DNA of 53,081 bases from the NCBI GenBank assembly GCA_903839865.1, contig CAIMEE010000555.1:1-53081 (forward strand), given 5' to 3'. The notes beneath the pieces were generated by a model. The model was not told the origin of the DNA. It ran no database searches and worked only from the letters and a program-made list of their open reading frames with translations. This DNA comes from Enhydrobacter aerosaccus (GTDB lineage: Bacteria; Pseudomonadota; Alphaproteobacteria; Reyranellales; Reyranellaceae). Shown here piece after piece: positions 44,083 through 52,926 of the stretch. The position numbers were made by a program, and so were the translations under genes. Every line of letters begins with the position of its first letter. The stretch's first letter is position 1.

Positions 44083-44883
44083 ATGGGTGTGAAGGCAATT
44101 CTGGGAGCGCTCGTTATCGCGGGCATGGCCGCCATGGCTCTGCCGGCTGAGGCGCAGCAGACCCAATCGCGACTGTTCGAGGTGACCAAGAGCGGGAAGC
44201 TCCGCGTCTGCCAGTTCCCGCTCTACTACTCGATCTCCTTCCGCAATCCGAAGACCGGCAAGATCGAGGGCATTGACGCCGACCTGGCCGAGGAACTGGC
44301 CAAGGAACTCGGCGCCAAGCTCGAGATCGTCGAAGCGAGCTTCGGCAGCTTCATTGCCGACCTCCAGTCGGGCAAGTGCGAGATCGGCATGTTCGGCGTC
44401 GGCGCGACGCTGAAGCGCGGGCAGGCGGTGGAATTCTCCAAGCCCTACCTGCTCACCAACCTCTATGCCGTCACGCGCAAGGACAGCAAGATCAAGAAGT
44501 GGGAAGACGTCGACCAGAAGGGCGTGAAGGCCGCCGTCTCGCTCGGCAGCTACATGGAGCCCTTCATGAAGGGCTACTTGAAGAACGCCGAGCTGGTGTC
44601 CGTCGCGCCGCCCAACACGCGTGAGGCCGAACTGGTGGCGCAACGCGTCGACGTCATCATCACCGACTTTCCGACCGCCATCAAAGTGACCGACGAGTTC
44701 GATTGGGCGACCTACATTCTGCCCAGCGAGAAGCTCGCGATCACACCCTACGCCTACGTCGTGCCGCAGGGCGACCAGATCTGGCTGAACTACATCAACC
44801 TGTTCGTCGACACCATCAAGCTCGACGGCCGCCTGATGAAGTACGCCAAGAAGCACAAGCTCGATCCGATCGTGGCACCGTAA
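44083..44883 (+). CDS. Amino-acid ABC transporter, periplasmic binding protein (SBP_bac_3)
   Basis: 266 residues with signal peptide MGVKAILGALVIAGMAAMAL ending in AEAQQ. The family 3 motif is GKIEGIDADLAEELAKELGA (residues 62-81, FDID-like), and KCEIGMFGVGATLKRGQAVEFS follows. Such proteins bind polar amino acids; the first-strand aspartate is present. It follows the ATPase by 23 nt with GGGAGA before the ATG. Ligand cannot be assigned, but the downstream M20 and arginase-like genes point to an N-acyl or guanidino amino acid. Confidence 0.92.
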   Translation: MGVKAILGALVIAGMAAMALPAEAQQTQSRLFEVTKSGKLRVCQFPLYYSISFRNPKTGKIEGIDADLAEELAKELGAKLEIVEASFGSFIADLQSGKCEIGMFGVGATLKRGQAVEFSKPYLLTNLYAVTRKDSKIKKWEDVDQKGVKAAVSLGSYMEPFMKGYLKNAELVSVAPPNTREAELVAQRVDVIITDFPTAIKVTDEFDWATYILPSEKLAITPYAYVVPQGDQIWLNYINLFVDTIKLDGRLMKYAKKHKLDPIVAP

Positions 44884-44901
44884 GCGGGAACGCAGCGCGC
44901 C

Positions 44902-45567
44902 ATGTTCAAGTACCAGTTCCGCTGGGACACGGTCTTCGGCAGTTTCGACTTCCTGATGTCGGGACTGCAGATGACGTTGATCATCTCGGCGGTCACCCTG
45001 GTCCTGGCGATGATCCTCGGCCTGGTCATCGCTTTGATGGACATGTCGCGCTTCGCGCCGCTGCGCTGGATCGGCATCTCGATCGGCGAGGTCATCCGCA
45101 ACACGCCGATCCTGGTGCAGCTCCTGTGGGCCTACTACGTGCTGCCGATCGTGTTCGGCGTGCGCATCGAATCGTTCACGGCGCTTGTCGTCGGCCTCTC
45201 GCTCTATCAGGCCGCCTTCATCTCCGAGGTCTACCGCTCGGGTATCCAGGGCGTCCCGAAGGGTCACCGGGAAGCCGCCCAGGTGCTGGGGCTGACGCCG
45301 ATCCAGTCGTTCTTCCGGATCGTCATGCCGCAGGCGATCCGCATGACCCTGCCGCCGCTCGCGTCGAACTTCGTGCAGCTCATCAAGTTCTCCTCGCTGG
45401 GCGCGGTGATCTCGGTAAGCGAGATCACCCGCCGCGGCATGGAGCTCAGTGCCAGCAACTTCCGGCCGCTGGAGACCTTTACCTTTATCGCCGTCGTCTA
45501 CTTCCTGATCTGCTGGCCGCTCGCCATGGCCATCCGCTGGTGGGAACGCCGCCTGCAGGCGCGCTGA
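44902..45567 (+). CDS. Amino-acid ABC transporter permease (HisM/GlnP type)
   Basis: 221 residues with five hydrophobic segments. The EAA loop reads EVYRSGIQGVPKGHREAAQVLGL, the docking site for the ATPase, followed by FRIVMPQAIRMTLPPLASNF. Only one permease gene is present, so the channel is likely a homodimer. The M20 peptidase gene begins one base after its stop, so translation is coupled. Confidence 0.92.
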   Translation: MFKYQFRWDTVFGSFDFLMSGLQMTLIISAVTLVLAMILGLVIALMDMSRFAPLRWIGISIGEVIRNTPILVQLLWAYYVLPIVFGVRIESFTALVVGLSLYQAAFISEVYRSGIQGVPKGHREAAQVLGLTPIQSFFRIVMPQAIRMTLPPLASNFVQLIKFSSLGAVISVSEITRRGMELSASNFRPLETFTFIAVVYFLICWPLAMAIRWWERRLQAR

Positions 45568-45568
45568 G

Positions 45569-46837
45569 ATGTCCGCCGCTGAACTCCAGCAAGTCCGCAG
45601 CGCCCTCGCCCGCCAGGTCGACGGCTCCCTCGACGGGCTGATCTCCGTCACGCAGCGGCTGGTCGGCGTCGCTTCGCCCAACCCGCCGAGCGACACCGAG
45701 GAAATCGCCAAGGTGGCCGAGGCGCTGTTGCGCGAGATTCCCGGCATCGAGATCGAGGTGATCGAGCCCGCGCCACGCGTCAAAAGCCTGATCGGCCGCA
45801 TCAGGAGTGGAAAGCCCGGCCGCCGGCTGATCTTCAACGGCCATCTAGACACCTTCCCGATTCTGGAAAGCCTGCCGTGGACCGTGCCGCCGCTGGGCGG
45901 TGTGCTGAAGAACGGCAAGCTGTACGGACGCGGCGTCAGCGACATGAAAGGCGGGCTCGCCTGCTCGATCCTCGCTGCGAAGCTGCTCGCCCAGAACCGT
46001 GACGCATGGTCGGGCGAGATCGTGCTCACTCTGGCCGGCGACGAAGAGAACATGGGATCGCTCGGCACCGGGTACATGATGGACCACATTCCCCATGCCA
46101 GGGGCGACGCCAACATCTGCGGCGACGTCGGCTCGCCCAAGGTCGTGCGCTTCGGCGAAAAGGGCCTGATGTGGGTCGAGGTGGAGGCAACGGGTTCGCC
46201 GGCCCACGGCGCGCATGTCCATCGCGGCACCAATGCGATCGATCGCCTGCGCACCGCCCTCGACCGGCTGAAGGATCTCGAGGACGTGCCGTTCCAGGCG
46301 CCGCCCGTCGTCACCGCCGCCATCGCCAAGGCCAAGGCGATCTCGGAGCCGCTGTCGGGCGCGGGAGAATCCGAAACGCTACAACGCGTGACGGTAAACA
46401 TCGGTACGATCGAAGGCGGCACCTCGCCAAATCTCGTGCCGACGCATTGCATCGCGCGCGCCGATATCCGACTTCCCGTCGGCATCACGACAGACGTTCT
46501 GGTGGCCAAGCTCGACGAATGGCTGGCGCCACTCGAGGGCGTGACCTGGCGCGCCATCCGCCGCTTCGAGCCTTCCTTCACGCCGCCCGGCGACGAGATC
46601 GTGCAGCGCACCGCAAAGGTCGCGGCAGAAGTGCTGGGCGAAGCACCCGCCGTGAACATGCGCGTGGGCGGCTCGGACTCGCGCTGGTACCGGCCGGCCG
46701 GTGTGCCGACGGTCGTGCTGGGCCTCACGCCCTTCAACATGGGCGGCGCCGACGAATATGTCCTGGTCGACGAGCTGCTTGCCGTCGCCAAGATCCACAC
46801 CCTCACGGCCTTCGATTTCCTGACAGCGGGACAATGA
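45569..46837 (+). CDS. M20-family metallopeptidase (ArgE/DapE/carboxypeptidase G2-like)
   Basis: 422 residues. H92-x-D94 in FNGHLDTFP, the bridging Asp in GRGVSDMKGG, the catalytic Glu pair in AGDEENMGS and a C-terminal His-bearing region (NMGGADEYVLVDEL) are in family order, with the lid domain between. It hydrolyses N-acyl amino acids or dipeptides in the cytoplasm. Placement after an amino-acid transporter suggests it trims the imported compound. The arginase-like gene overlaps its stop by four bases (ATGA). Confidence 0.9.
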   Translation: MSAAELQQVRSALARQVDGSLDGLISVTQRLVGVASPNPPSDTEEIAKVAEALLREIPGIEIEVIEPAPRVKSLIGRIRSGKPGRRLIFNGHLDTFPILESLPWTVPPLGGVLKNGKLYGRGVSDMKGGLACSILAAKLLAQNRDAWSGEIVLTLAGDEENMGSLGTGYMMDHIPHARGDANICGDVGSPKVVRFGEKGLMWVEVEATGSPAHGAHVHRGTNAIDRLRTALDRLKDLEDVPFQAPPVVTAAIAKAKAISEPLSGAGESETLQRVTVNIGTIEGGTSPNLVPTHCIARADIRLPVGITTDVLVAKLDEWLAPLEGVTWRAIRRFEPSFTPPGDEIVQRTAKVAAEVLGEAPAVNMRVGGSDSRWYRPAGVPTVVLGLTPFNMGGADEYVLVDELLAVAKIHTLTAFDFLTAGQ

Positions 46838-47784
46838 CCATGGAACGGCTTTCCGACGACGAGCTCTTCACCCTGCCAATGACCTTCATGGGCGCGCCCT
46901 ACGGCCGCCCCGGTCCGGGCAGCAAGGCGGCGGTCCTGGGCATTCCCTTCGACTGCGGCACCAACATGCGCATCGGCGCGCGCGGCGGGCCGGACTCGGT
47001 GCGCGAGAAGTCGCAGCTGATGCGCCGCTTCAACCCGACCAACGCCGACTTCGATCCGGTGACGGCGCTGGGCCTGGTCGACTGCGGCAACGTGAAACTG
47101 ACACCCAGCAAGATCGTCGATGCCTTCGAGCGCACCGAACAGGCGGTCGACCGCATCGTGCAGGCCGGCGCCGTGCCGATCACGATCGGCGGCGACGGCT
47201 CGGTGACGGTTCCCGTCGCCCGCGCGGTCGGCAAGAAGTATCCGAAGATGGCGGCGCTCCATATCGACTCGCACACCGATTCGTACCCGTACGGCAGCGA
47301 GGAAAAGTACAACTCCGCCACCCAGTTCACCCACGTGGCCGAGGAAGGCCTGATCGATCCCGAGTTCGCCTGGCACGTGGGCATCCGCAGCACGACCTAC
47401 GCGCAGGGCGTCGTGCCCCGCGCGATGAGCCTCGGCTACAAGGTCGTGTCGATCGACGAGCTGATCCGCGGTGGCTTCGCGCAGCGCATGGCCGAGTTCA
47501 AGGACAAGGTCGGCAAGCGGCCGGTCTATCTCTGCTTCGACATGGACGTGTTCGATCCGTCGTGCGCGCCCGGCGTCTGCACGCCGTCGTGGGGCGGCCT
47601 CAGCGCGCGCGAGGGCATCGACCTGCTGCGCTGCCTCAACGATCTCAACATCGTGGCCGTCGACGTCAACACCGTGAGCCCGCCGCAGGACGTGAACGGC
47701 ATGGCCGCGCACCTCTGCGCGCATGTGATCTACGAAACGCTCGTCCTGCTGTGCCGCCAGATGGGTCTCGCAGGCGCACACTAA
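46834..47784 (+). CDS. Arginase/agmatinase-family protein with altered catalytic residues
   Basis: 316 residues from ATG 46834, overlapping the M20 stop. The fold is clear: HIDSHTD at 143-149 and D236-x-D238 (CFDMDVFDPSCAPG) give three of the dimanganese ligand groups. However, the first ligand motif, usually GGDHS, reads G119-G-D-G122-S (TIGGDGSVTVP), replacing histidine by glycine, and the guanidinium-binding glutamate in GTPE-x-GG reads C-T-P-S252-W-GG. Both changes are in intact frame. Standard arginase or agmatinase activity is therefore doubtful; a related C-N hydrolase reaction on the imported compound is possible. Family call firm, activity open. Confidence 0.83.
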   Translation: MTMERLSDDELFTLPMTFMGAPYGRPGPGSKAAVLGIPFDCGTNMRIGARGGPDSVREKSQLMRRFNPTNADFDPVTALGLVDCGNVKLTPSKIVDAFERTEQAVDRIVQAGAVPITIGGDGSVTVPVARAVGKKYPKMAALHIDSHTDSYPYGSEEKYNSATQFTHVAEEGLIDPEFAWHVGIRSTTYAQGVVPRAMSLGYKVVSIDELIRGGFAQRMAEFKDKVGKRPVYLCFDMDVFDPSCAPGVCTPSWGGLSAREGIDLLRCLNDLNIVAVDVNTVSPPQDVNGMAAHLCAHVIYETLVLLCRQMGLAGAH

Positions 47785-47823
47785 CCCCATTGCCGCGAGG
47801 CGGGGCGACCCGCACTCTGCGGC

Positions 47824-48783
47824 ATGCGCCATCGCCTCCTTCTCGCCCTAGCCCTTCTCGTTTCCTTCGCCGCCGCCGCACGCGCCGAATATCCCGAGCG
47901 GCCGATCCGCATGATCGTGCCGTTCCCGCCCGGCGGCGTGACCGACGTGGTGGCGCGGCTGATCGCGGAGAAACTCACGGCCGACCTCGGCCAGCAGGTC
48001 ATCGTCGACAACAAGGCGGGCGCCGGCAGCGTGATCGGCACCGACATCGTGGCCAAGGCGCCGGCCGACGGCTACACGATCCTCTTCACCACGCCCGGCC
48101 TCACGATCAACGCGGCGTTCCGCACCTCGCTGCCCTACGACACCGAAAAGGACTTCGCGCCCATCTCAATCGTGGGCCAGGTGCCGATGCTGCTGGTCAG
48201 CCATCCTTCGCTGCCGGTCACCGACTACAAGGGCTTCATCGCCTACGCCAAGGCGAACCCCGGCAAGATCAACATCAGCCACGCCGGCAACGGCACGCTG
48301 CCGCACGTCCAGATGGAGCTGCTGATGGTCAAGGAGCAGATCCAGGTCACCAACGTGCCCTACCGCGGCGCCGCGCCGGCGCTGGCCGATCTTGTGGCGG
48401 GACAGGTCCAGGCCAAGCTCGACAACTACACGACCGCGCAGTCGTTCGTGGCGCAGAAGAAGCTGAATGCGCTCGCCTTCACCAGTGCCAAGCGGCAGAA
48501 GCAGCTGCCGGACGTGCCGACCATGATGGAGTTGGGCGTGAAGGACTTCGAGGGCTATCTCTGGATGGGCATCGTCGTGCCGGCCGCCACGCCGCAGCCG
48601 ATCGTCGACAAGCTCACGGCGGCCGCCCGGCGCGCCGCCTCCGCCCCCGACACGCTCGCCCGCTTCGACAAGGACGCCGTCGAGCCGGTCGGCAACACGC
48701 CGGCGGAATTCAAGGCTTTGATCTCCCGCGAGATCGGCCAATGGCGCGACCTCGCCAAGCAGACAAAGATTACGGTCGACTAG
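47824..48783 (+). CDS. Bug-family periplasmic solute receptor
   Basis: 319 residues with signal peptide MRHRLLLALALLVSFAAAARA. YPERPIRMIVPFPPGGVTDVVARL and GAGSVIGTDIVAKAPADGYTILF are the family signatures. It lies 39 nt after the arginase-like gene with no strong ribosome site (GCGGC before ATG), so it may end the operon or have its own promoter. No transporter subunits accompany it. Its 3' end overlaps the converging DLH gene by 14 bases. Confidence 0.92.
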   Translation: MRHRLLLALALLVSFAAAARAEYPERPIRMIVPFPPGGVTDVVARLIAEKLTADLGQQVIVDNKAGAGSVIGTDIVAKAPADGYTILFTTPGLTINAAFRTSLPYDTEKDFAPISIVGQVPMLLVSHPSLPVTDYKGFIAYAKANPGKINISHAGNGTLPHVQMELLMVKEQIQVTNVPYRGAAPALADLVAGQVQAKLDNYTTAQSFVAQKKLNALAFTSAKRQKQLPDVPTMMELGVKDFEGYLWMGIVVPAATPQPIVDKLTAAARRAASAPDTLARFDKDAVEPVGNTPAEFKALISREIGQWRDLAKQTKITVD

Positions 48784-49552
48784 CGAGATACCTGGCGAAG
48801 AACGCCTTGGTGCGCGCCTCGGCGTCGGGCGCGGCGGCCGGGTCGTAGCCCAGTTTGTGGCCGAACGCGGTGCGATCGGGCACGTTGTGGTCGAAGCTGT
48901 GGCGGGCATTGGGATAATAGGTCGCCTCGACCAGCTCGGGCCGGTCGAAGCCCGCCGCCTGCAGCTTTCGGCAGTTCCCCGCGGGCGTCCAGTCATCCTG
49001 GTCGCCGATCAGGATCAGTACCGGCACGTCGACGTGCGTATCGAAGGCCGCGCTGCATGACGGATAGTAGGCCACCGACGCCTTGAGGCCGCGCTGGGCA
49101 AGGCCGTAGCTCTTTTGCACGGCGCGCACCGCCGTCCAGCCGCCGTGGCTGTGGCCGATCAGGCCGATGTTGCCGCGCTGCACGAACGGCTGCGCGTTCA
49201 GGAAATCGAGCGCGCCCGCTACGTCGGCGACCCGCATGTTGCCGCTCACCACGTTGCCCTTCGAGCAGACGTTCTTCTCGCCGCGCGGCCCGAAGCTGTC
49301 GGGCGCCACCACGACATAACCCCAGCCGACCAGCCGCTTGGCCCACATTTCGGTCTGTTCGCTGACTCCACCGCAGGTGTGGGCGAGCACGATAGCAGGG
49401 AACGGCCCGGCGCCACTGGGCCGATAGAGCCGGCCTGTGATCTCGGGACCTGCCGGCACGTTGGCCACCGCCACACTCGGGAAGTGGACGGGCTGAGCTG
49501 CAGCGTTGCCGACAGGCAAAAGAAGCAGGAGGATCGCCAGAAATCGCTGCAT
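48770..49552 (-). CDS. Dienelactone hydrolase-type alpha/beta hydrolase, exported
   Basis: 260 residues from ATG 49552, chosen because the signal peptide MQRFLAILLLLLPVGNAAAQ begins there; the longer frame to 49771 overlaps the divergent gene. The nucleophile elbow is GHSHGG with Ser135 where dienelactone hydrolase has cysteine, and ARHSFDHNVPD carries the catalytic His. Asp is in IGDQDDWTP. It is therefore a serine esterase of the DLH fold in the periplasm, substrate unknown. It is divergent from an N-acyl-D-amino-acid deacylase gene by 37 nt. Confidence 0.85.
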   Translation of the reverse strand: MQRFLAILLLLLPVGNAAAQPVHFPSVAVANVPAGPEITGRLYRPSGAGPFPAIVLAHTCGGVSEQTEMWAKRLVGWGYVVVAPDSFGPRGEKNVCSKGNVVSGNMRVADVAGALDFLNAQPFVQRGNIGLIGHSHGGWTAVRAVQKSYGLAQRGLKASVAYYPSCSAAFDTHVDVPVLILIGDQDDWTPAGNCRKLQAAGFDRPELVEATYYPNARHSFDHNVPDRTAFGHKLGYDPAAAPDAEARTKAFFARYLASRP

Positions 49553-49589
49553 CGATCGGGTATATAGTGGCGACCTGGAGGAAACAATA

Positions 49590-51275
49590 ATGCTCGACCT
49601 CGTCATCAAGGACGCTGAGATCTTCGACGGCGCAGGCAGCCAGCCCACGCACGGCGACGTCGGCGTGAGTGCCGGCAAGATCGTGGAGATCGGCCCCAGG
49701 CTCGGAGCTGCGAAGGAGACGGTGAACGTCGACGGCCTCGCCCTCGCGCCGGGCATCATCGACGGCCACACGCATTACGACGCGCAGATCACCTGGGATC
49801 CCTTCGTCGATCCCTCGCCCGCGCTCGGCGTCACCACGGCGGTGCTGGGCAATTGCGGCTTCACCATCGCGCCCTGCAAGCCGCAGGACCGCGATATCAC
49901 CATGCGCCACCTGACGCATGTCGAGGGCATGTCGCTCGAGGCGCTGCGCTCGGGCATCCGCTGGGGCTTCGAGAGCTTCCCGCAGTATCTCGACATGCTG
50001 GAGAAGCAGGGCGTCGGGCCCAACGTCGCCTGCTTCTCGGGTCATTCGTCGGTGCGCACCTGGGTGATGGGCGCGGAGGCGACCGAGCGCGCCGCGACCG
50101 ACGACGAGATCGCGAAGATGGCCGACCTCGTGCGCGAGGCGATGGCGGCGGGCGCGGTGGGCTTCGCGTCGAGCACGGCCGAGGCGCACAACGGCGAAGG
50201 CGGCACGCCGATGCCGTCGCGCCTGGCGGACGACAAGGAGTTGCGCGCGCTGGTGCGCGCCATGGGCGAGCGCGGCCGCGGCGTCTACATGCTGACCAAG
50301 GGCAGCAAGACGACCATTCCCTACCTCGAGGAGATCGCGGCCGAAGTGAAGCGGCCGGTGGTGATCGCGGCACTCTTCCATTCCAACACCAACCCGACGG
50401 CTGCCTTCACCTGGCTGCAGCAGGTCAACGAGGCGCGCGCTCGCGGCCACAAGCTCGTGGCGCAGACCTCGTGCTGCCCGCTCAGCATGGATTTCACCTT
50501 CAAGAGCCCCTACCTGTTCGAGAGCATGCAGGCGTGGAAGCCCGCAATGGCCGCGCACGATCTGCAGGCGCTGAAGAAGATCTACGCCGATCCGTCGTGG
50601 CGCGAAGCCGTACGGCGCGAACTCGACGAGCGGCACGGCCGGCTGCTGTTCAACAGCGAGTGGCGGAAGCTCTTCGTCGTCGAGACGGCGAAGCCGCAGA
50701 ACAGCAAGCTCGAAGGCGCCACCCTGGCCGAAGTGGCGAAGAGCCAGGGCAAGGACCCGCTCGACTGCATCCTCGACCTCGCTTTGTCGGAGGATCTCGA
50801 CACCACGTTCGTGGCGCAGCTCCTGCACAACGACGACAAGGAAGTCGGCAAGATCCTGGCCGATCCGAACACGCACATCTCGCTCTCCGACGCGGGCGCG
50901 CATCTCACCTTCTTCTGCGACGCGGGCTTCGGCCTGCACCTGATGGGCCATTGGAGCCGCGACCTCGGCGTGATGGACTTGGCCCAGGCGGTGCATCGCC
51001 TCACCGGCCAGCCGGCGAAACTGTTCGGCATCGAAGGGCGCGGCCTGCTGAAGGAAGGCTACGCGGCTGACCTCATGCTGTTCGACCCCAGGACCGTCGA
51101 CCGCGGACCGAAGCGTCGCGCTCACGACCTGCCGGCGGGCGCGGCGCGCCTTACCGGATCGGCGGTCGGCCTGCACGGAGTCTGGATCAACGGCCGGCAA
51201 GTCGCCAACGACAAAGGCTTCTGCGCCGACCCGAAGTCGCGCCCCGGAAAGGTGCTGCGGTCTTTCACGGCCTGA
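49590..51275 (+). CDS. N-acyl-D-amino-acid deacylase family amidohydrolase, second copy
   Basis: 561 residues from ATG 49590, with GGAGG 9 nt upstream. GIIDGHTHYDAQITWDPF gives the HxH metal motif and VLGNCGFTIAP the cysteine ligand, as in the paralogue at 31642-33345. LSDAGAHLTFFCDAGFGLHL provides the catalytic aspartate. The two copies are similar in length and motif order but diverged throughout, so they probably handle different substrates. It converges on rutR with an 11-base overlap. No Bug receptor is adjacent to this copy. Confidence 0.9.
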   Translation: MLDLVIKDAEIFDGAGSQPTHGDVGVSAGKIVEIGPRLGAAKETVNVDGLALAPGIIDGHTHYDAQITWDPFVDPSPALGVTTAVLGNCGFTIAPCKPQDRDITMRHLTHVEGMSLEALRSGIRWGFESFPQYLDMLEKQGVGPNVACFSGHSSVRTWVMGAEATERAATDDEIAKMADLVREAMAAGAVGFASSTAEAHNGEGGTPMPSRLADDKELRALVRAMGERGRGVYMLTKGSKTTIPYLEEIAAEVKRPVVIAALFHSNTNPTAAFTWLQQVNEARARGHKLVAQTSCCPLSMDFTFKSPYLFESMQAWKPAMAAHDLQALKKIYADPSWREAVRRELDERHGRLLFNSEWRKLFVVETAKPQNSKLEGATLAEVAKSQGKDPLDCILDLALSEDLDTTFVAQLLHNDDKEVGKILADPNTHISLSDAGAHLTFFCDAGFGLHLMGHWSRDLGVMDLAQAVHRLTGQPAKLFGIEGRGLLKEGYAADLMLFDPRTVDRGPKRRAHDLPAGAARLTGSAVGLHGVWINGRQVANDKGFCADPKSRPGKVLRSFTA

Positions 51276-51888
51276 TGCGCGCGAGGAAGAGCTCGGTCAC
51301 GTGGGTCACGCTCTTCTCGAAGAAGGCGGGATCGTCGAGCGTGCGCCGGCTCAGCGCCTCGATCTGGCTCGCGAAGTCGGCGAAGTGCTGCGTCGTGGCC
51401 CACAGCGAATAGAGGAACTGCCAGGGATCGACGGCGGCCATCTGGCCTGACGCGATCCAGTGCGCGAAGACCTCTGCCTTCTCATCCATCGCCGGCCGCA
51501 GCATGTCGCGCAGCCGTCCGCCCAGCACCGGCGCGCCGTACAGGATCTCGAAGCAGAACAGCCGGCTCGCATCGGCATGATCGCGCGAGAAGGTGATCTT
51601 CTGGCGGATGTAGCGCGTGATCGCCTGCTGGGGAGCGTTCGCGCGATCGATCACCTCGAGCGGCACCAGCCACAGCGACAGCACGTTGTTCAGCACCGCG
51701 GCGTAGAGCGCGTCCTTGCTGGGATAGTAGTAGATCAGGTTCGTCTTGGAGACGTCGGCACGCTCTGCCACGCGGTCGAGGCTCGCGCCGTCGACGCCAC
51801 TGCGGGAGAAGAGTTCCAGCGCCGCTGCGAGAATGACCTCGCGCTTGCGGTCGGCCTTGCTGAGCGGCTTACGCGTTTGCGTGAGCAT
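51265..51888 (-). CDS. rutR: RutR-like TetR-family regulator
   Basis: 207 residues from ATG 51888; the longer frame overlaps rutD. The HTH is LAAALELFSRSGVDGASLDR, then AERADVSKTNLIYYYPSKDALYAAVL, and the C-terminal domain (YIRQKITFSRDHADASRLFC) follows RutR. RutR represses pyrimidine-use genes until it binds uracil or thymine. It is coded by the same strand as and overlapping rutD (20 nt), which supports the call. In E. coli rutR is divergent from rutA-G; here it ends the operon. Confidence 0.8.
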   Translation of the reverse strand: MLTQTRKPLSKADRKREVILAAALELFSRSGVDGASLDRVAERADVSKTNLIYYYPSKDALYAAVLNNVLSLWLVPLEVIDRANAPQQAITRYIRQKITFSRDHADASRLFCFEILYGAPVLGGRLRDMLRPAMDEKAEVFAHWIASGQMAAVDPWQFLYSLWATTQHFADFASQIEALSRRTLDDPAFFEKSVTHVTELFLARIRP

Positions 51889-52654
51889 CGAGAAAGTGCA
51901 GCAGCAACGTGTTGAAGGCCGCGGGTTCGGTGACGTTGATTCCGTGGCCGCCATAGGTTGCCATATGCAGTTCGGCACCGGGCATCGCTGCCGCCAACTC
52001 TTCCGACTTGGTCGCCGGCACCAGAACGTCGTCGCGCGAGGCCACGACCAACACCGGCAGCTTCATGTTCGCGAGATCGGCCGTCGCATCGAAGCGCAGA
52101 AGCGCGCCGATCCGGCGGCGCAACGTGTCGGCGCCCTGGAAACCCGCCAGCCCGTGCGCATCCTCGTGCTTCGCGCGCTCGGCGTTCTGCGCCAGCCATA
52201 CCGCCGGATAGAGGAAGATCGGCTGCGCCCGTACATAGGCCTCCGGGCCCGCGTGCTTCAGCAGCAGCAGCCGCGCCTCGAAACAACGCTTGGTGTGATC
52301 ATCGGCTCTCGCCCAGCCGTTCACAATCGTGAGCGACTTCAGGCGCTTCGGGATCCGGCGTGCGAGGTCGAGACCGACGAGCCCGCCCAGCGCGTGCCCC
52401 ACCAGATGGCACGCGTCCGTCTTCGTGGCGTCGAGGATCGCCAGCACCTCGTCGGCCATCGCCTCGATGCTGTGATCCTCGGCCAGCTCGCGTTTGGCGC
52501 GGCCGGTGCCCGCCTGGTCGTAGGCGATCACGCGATAGCGCGCCTTGAGCGCCGCGAGCTGCGGCGCCCAGTAGCCCGCGGCGCCGCCCAGTCCTGCCGA
52601 CAGCAGGACCGTGTCGGCGCCCGGACGGTCGCTCTCGTGAACGTCGAACGTCAC
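51869..52654 (-). CDS. rutD: RutD-like putative carbamate hydrolase of pyrimidine degradation
   Basis: 261 residues from GTG 52654, which overlaps the rutC stop as [28 protein letters not shown] and [20 protein letters not shown] closely track E. coli RutD. The elbow reads GHALGG, with alanine (A88) at the nucleophile position, a RutD hallmark. RutD speeds carbamate or aminoacrylate breakdown after uracil ring cleavage. rutA and rutB are not in the window. An upstream start near 52717 would overlap rutC and is rejected. Confidence 0.87.
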   Translation of the reverse strand: MTFDVHESDRPGADTVLLSAGLGGAAGYWAPQLAALKARYRVIAYDQAGTGRAKRELAEDHSIEAMADEVLAILDATKTDACHLVGHALGGLVGLDLARRIPKRLKSLTIVNGWARADDHTKRCFEARLLLLKHAGPEAYVRAQPIFLYPAVWLAQNAERAKHEDAHGLAGFQGADTLRRRIGALLRFDATADLANMKLPVLVVASRDDVLVPATKSEELAAAMPGAELHMATYGGHGINVTEPAAFNTLLLHFLDAHANA

Positions 52655-52926
52655 TTTTTGCCGATATGCGCCGTCGTCGCGATCTCGACCAGCGCGTCGG
52701 GGCGCACCAGGCCGCACTGGATGCAGTAGCGCGCGGGCTTGTCGCCCGGGAAGTACCTGGCATAGACCGTGTTGATCGCGCCGTAGTTCTTCCAGTCGGT
52801 GAGGAAGATCTGGTTGAAGGTGACGTCGGCCATGGTGCCGCCGGCGGTCTCGATCACCGACTTGATCTGCTCCAGCACATACTCGGTCTGCTTGAGGCTT
52901 AAATTGCGGGGCTGAGGTGTAACCAT
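52651..52926 (-). pseudogene. rutC: RutC-like 3-aminoacrylate deaminase, 5' end missing at a composition break
   Basis: The last 79 or so codons match RutC/RidA well: [60 protein letters not shown] and [11 protein letters not shown], with the active-site Arg and Cys of the family. About 48 N-terminal residues, including the VSG/LP strand, are absent. In their place the frame reads [11 protein letters not shown] from AT-rich DNA, and homology stops near 52898. The gene was cut by an insertion, a rearrangement or an assembly join. RutC deaminates 3-aminoacrylate from uracil. Confidence 0.8.

Noticed and set aside
43753-47832. A 1359-codon open frame on the minus strand opposite the ABC-M20-arginase operon
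   Set aside because: It is antisense to five well-supported genes in a GC-rich region, has low-complexity His/Arg/Ala-rich translation and no recognisable domain; long antisense frames are expected from the codon bias.
48993-51200. A 735-codon minus-strand frame opposite the second N-acyl-D-amino-acid deacylase
   Set aside because: It mirrors the real gene's codon pattern and has no domain, ribosome site or conservation signal.
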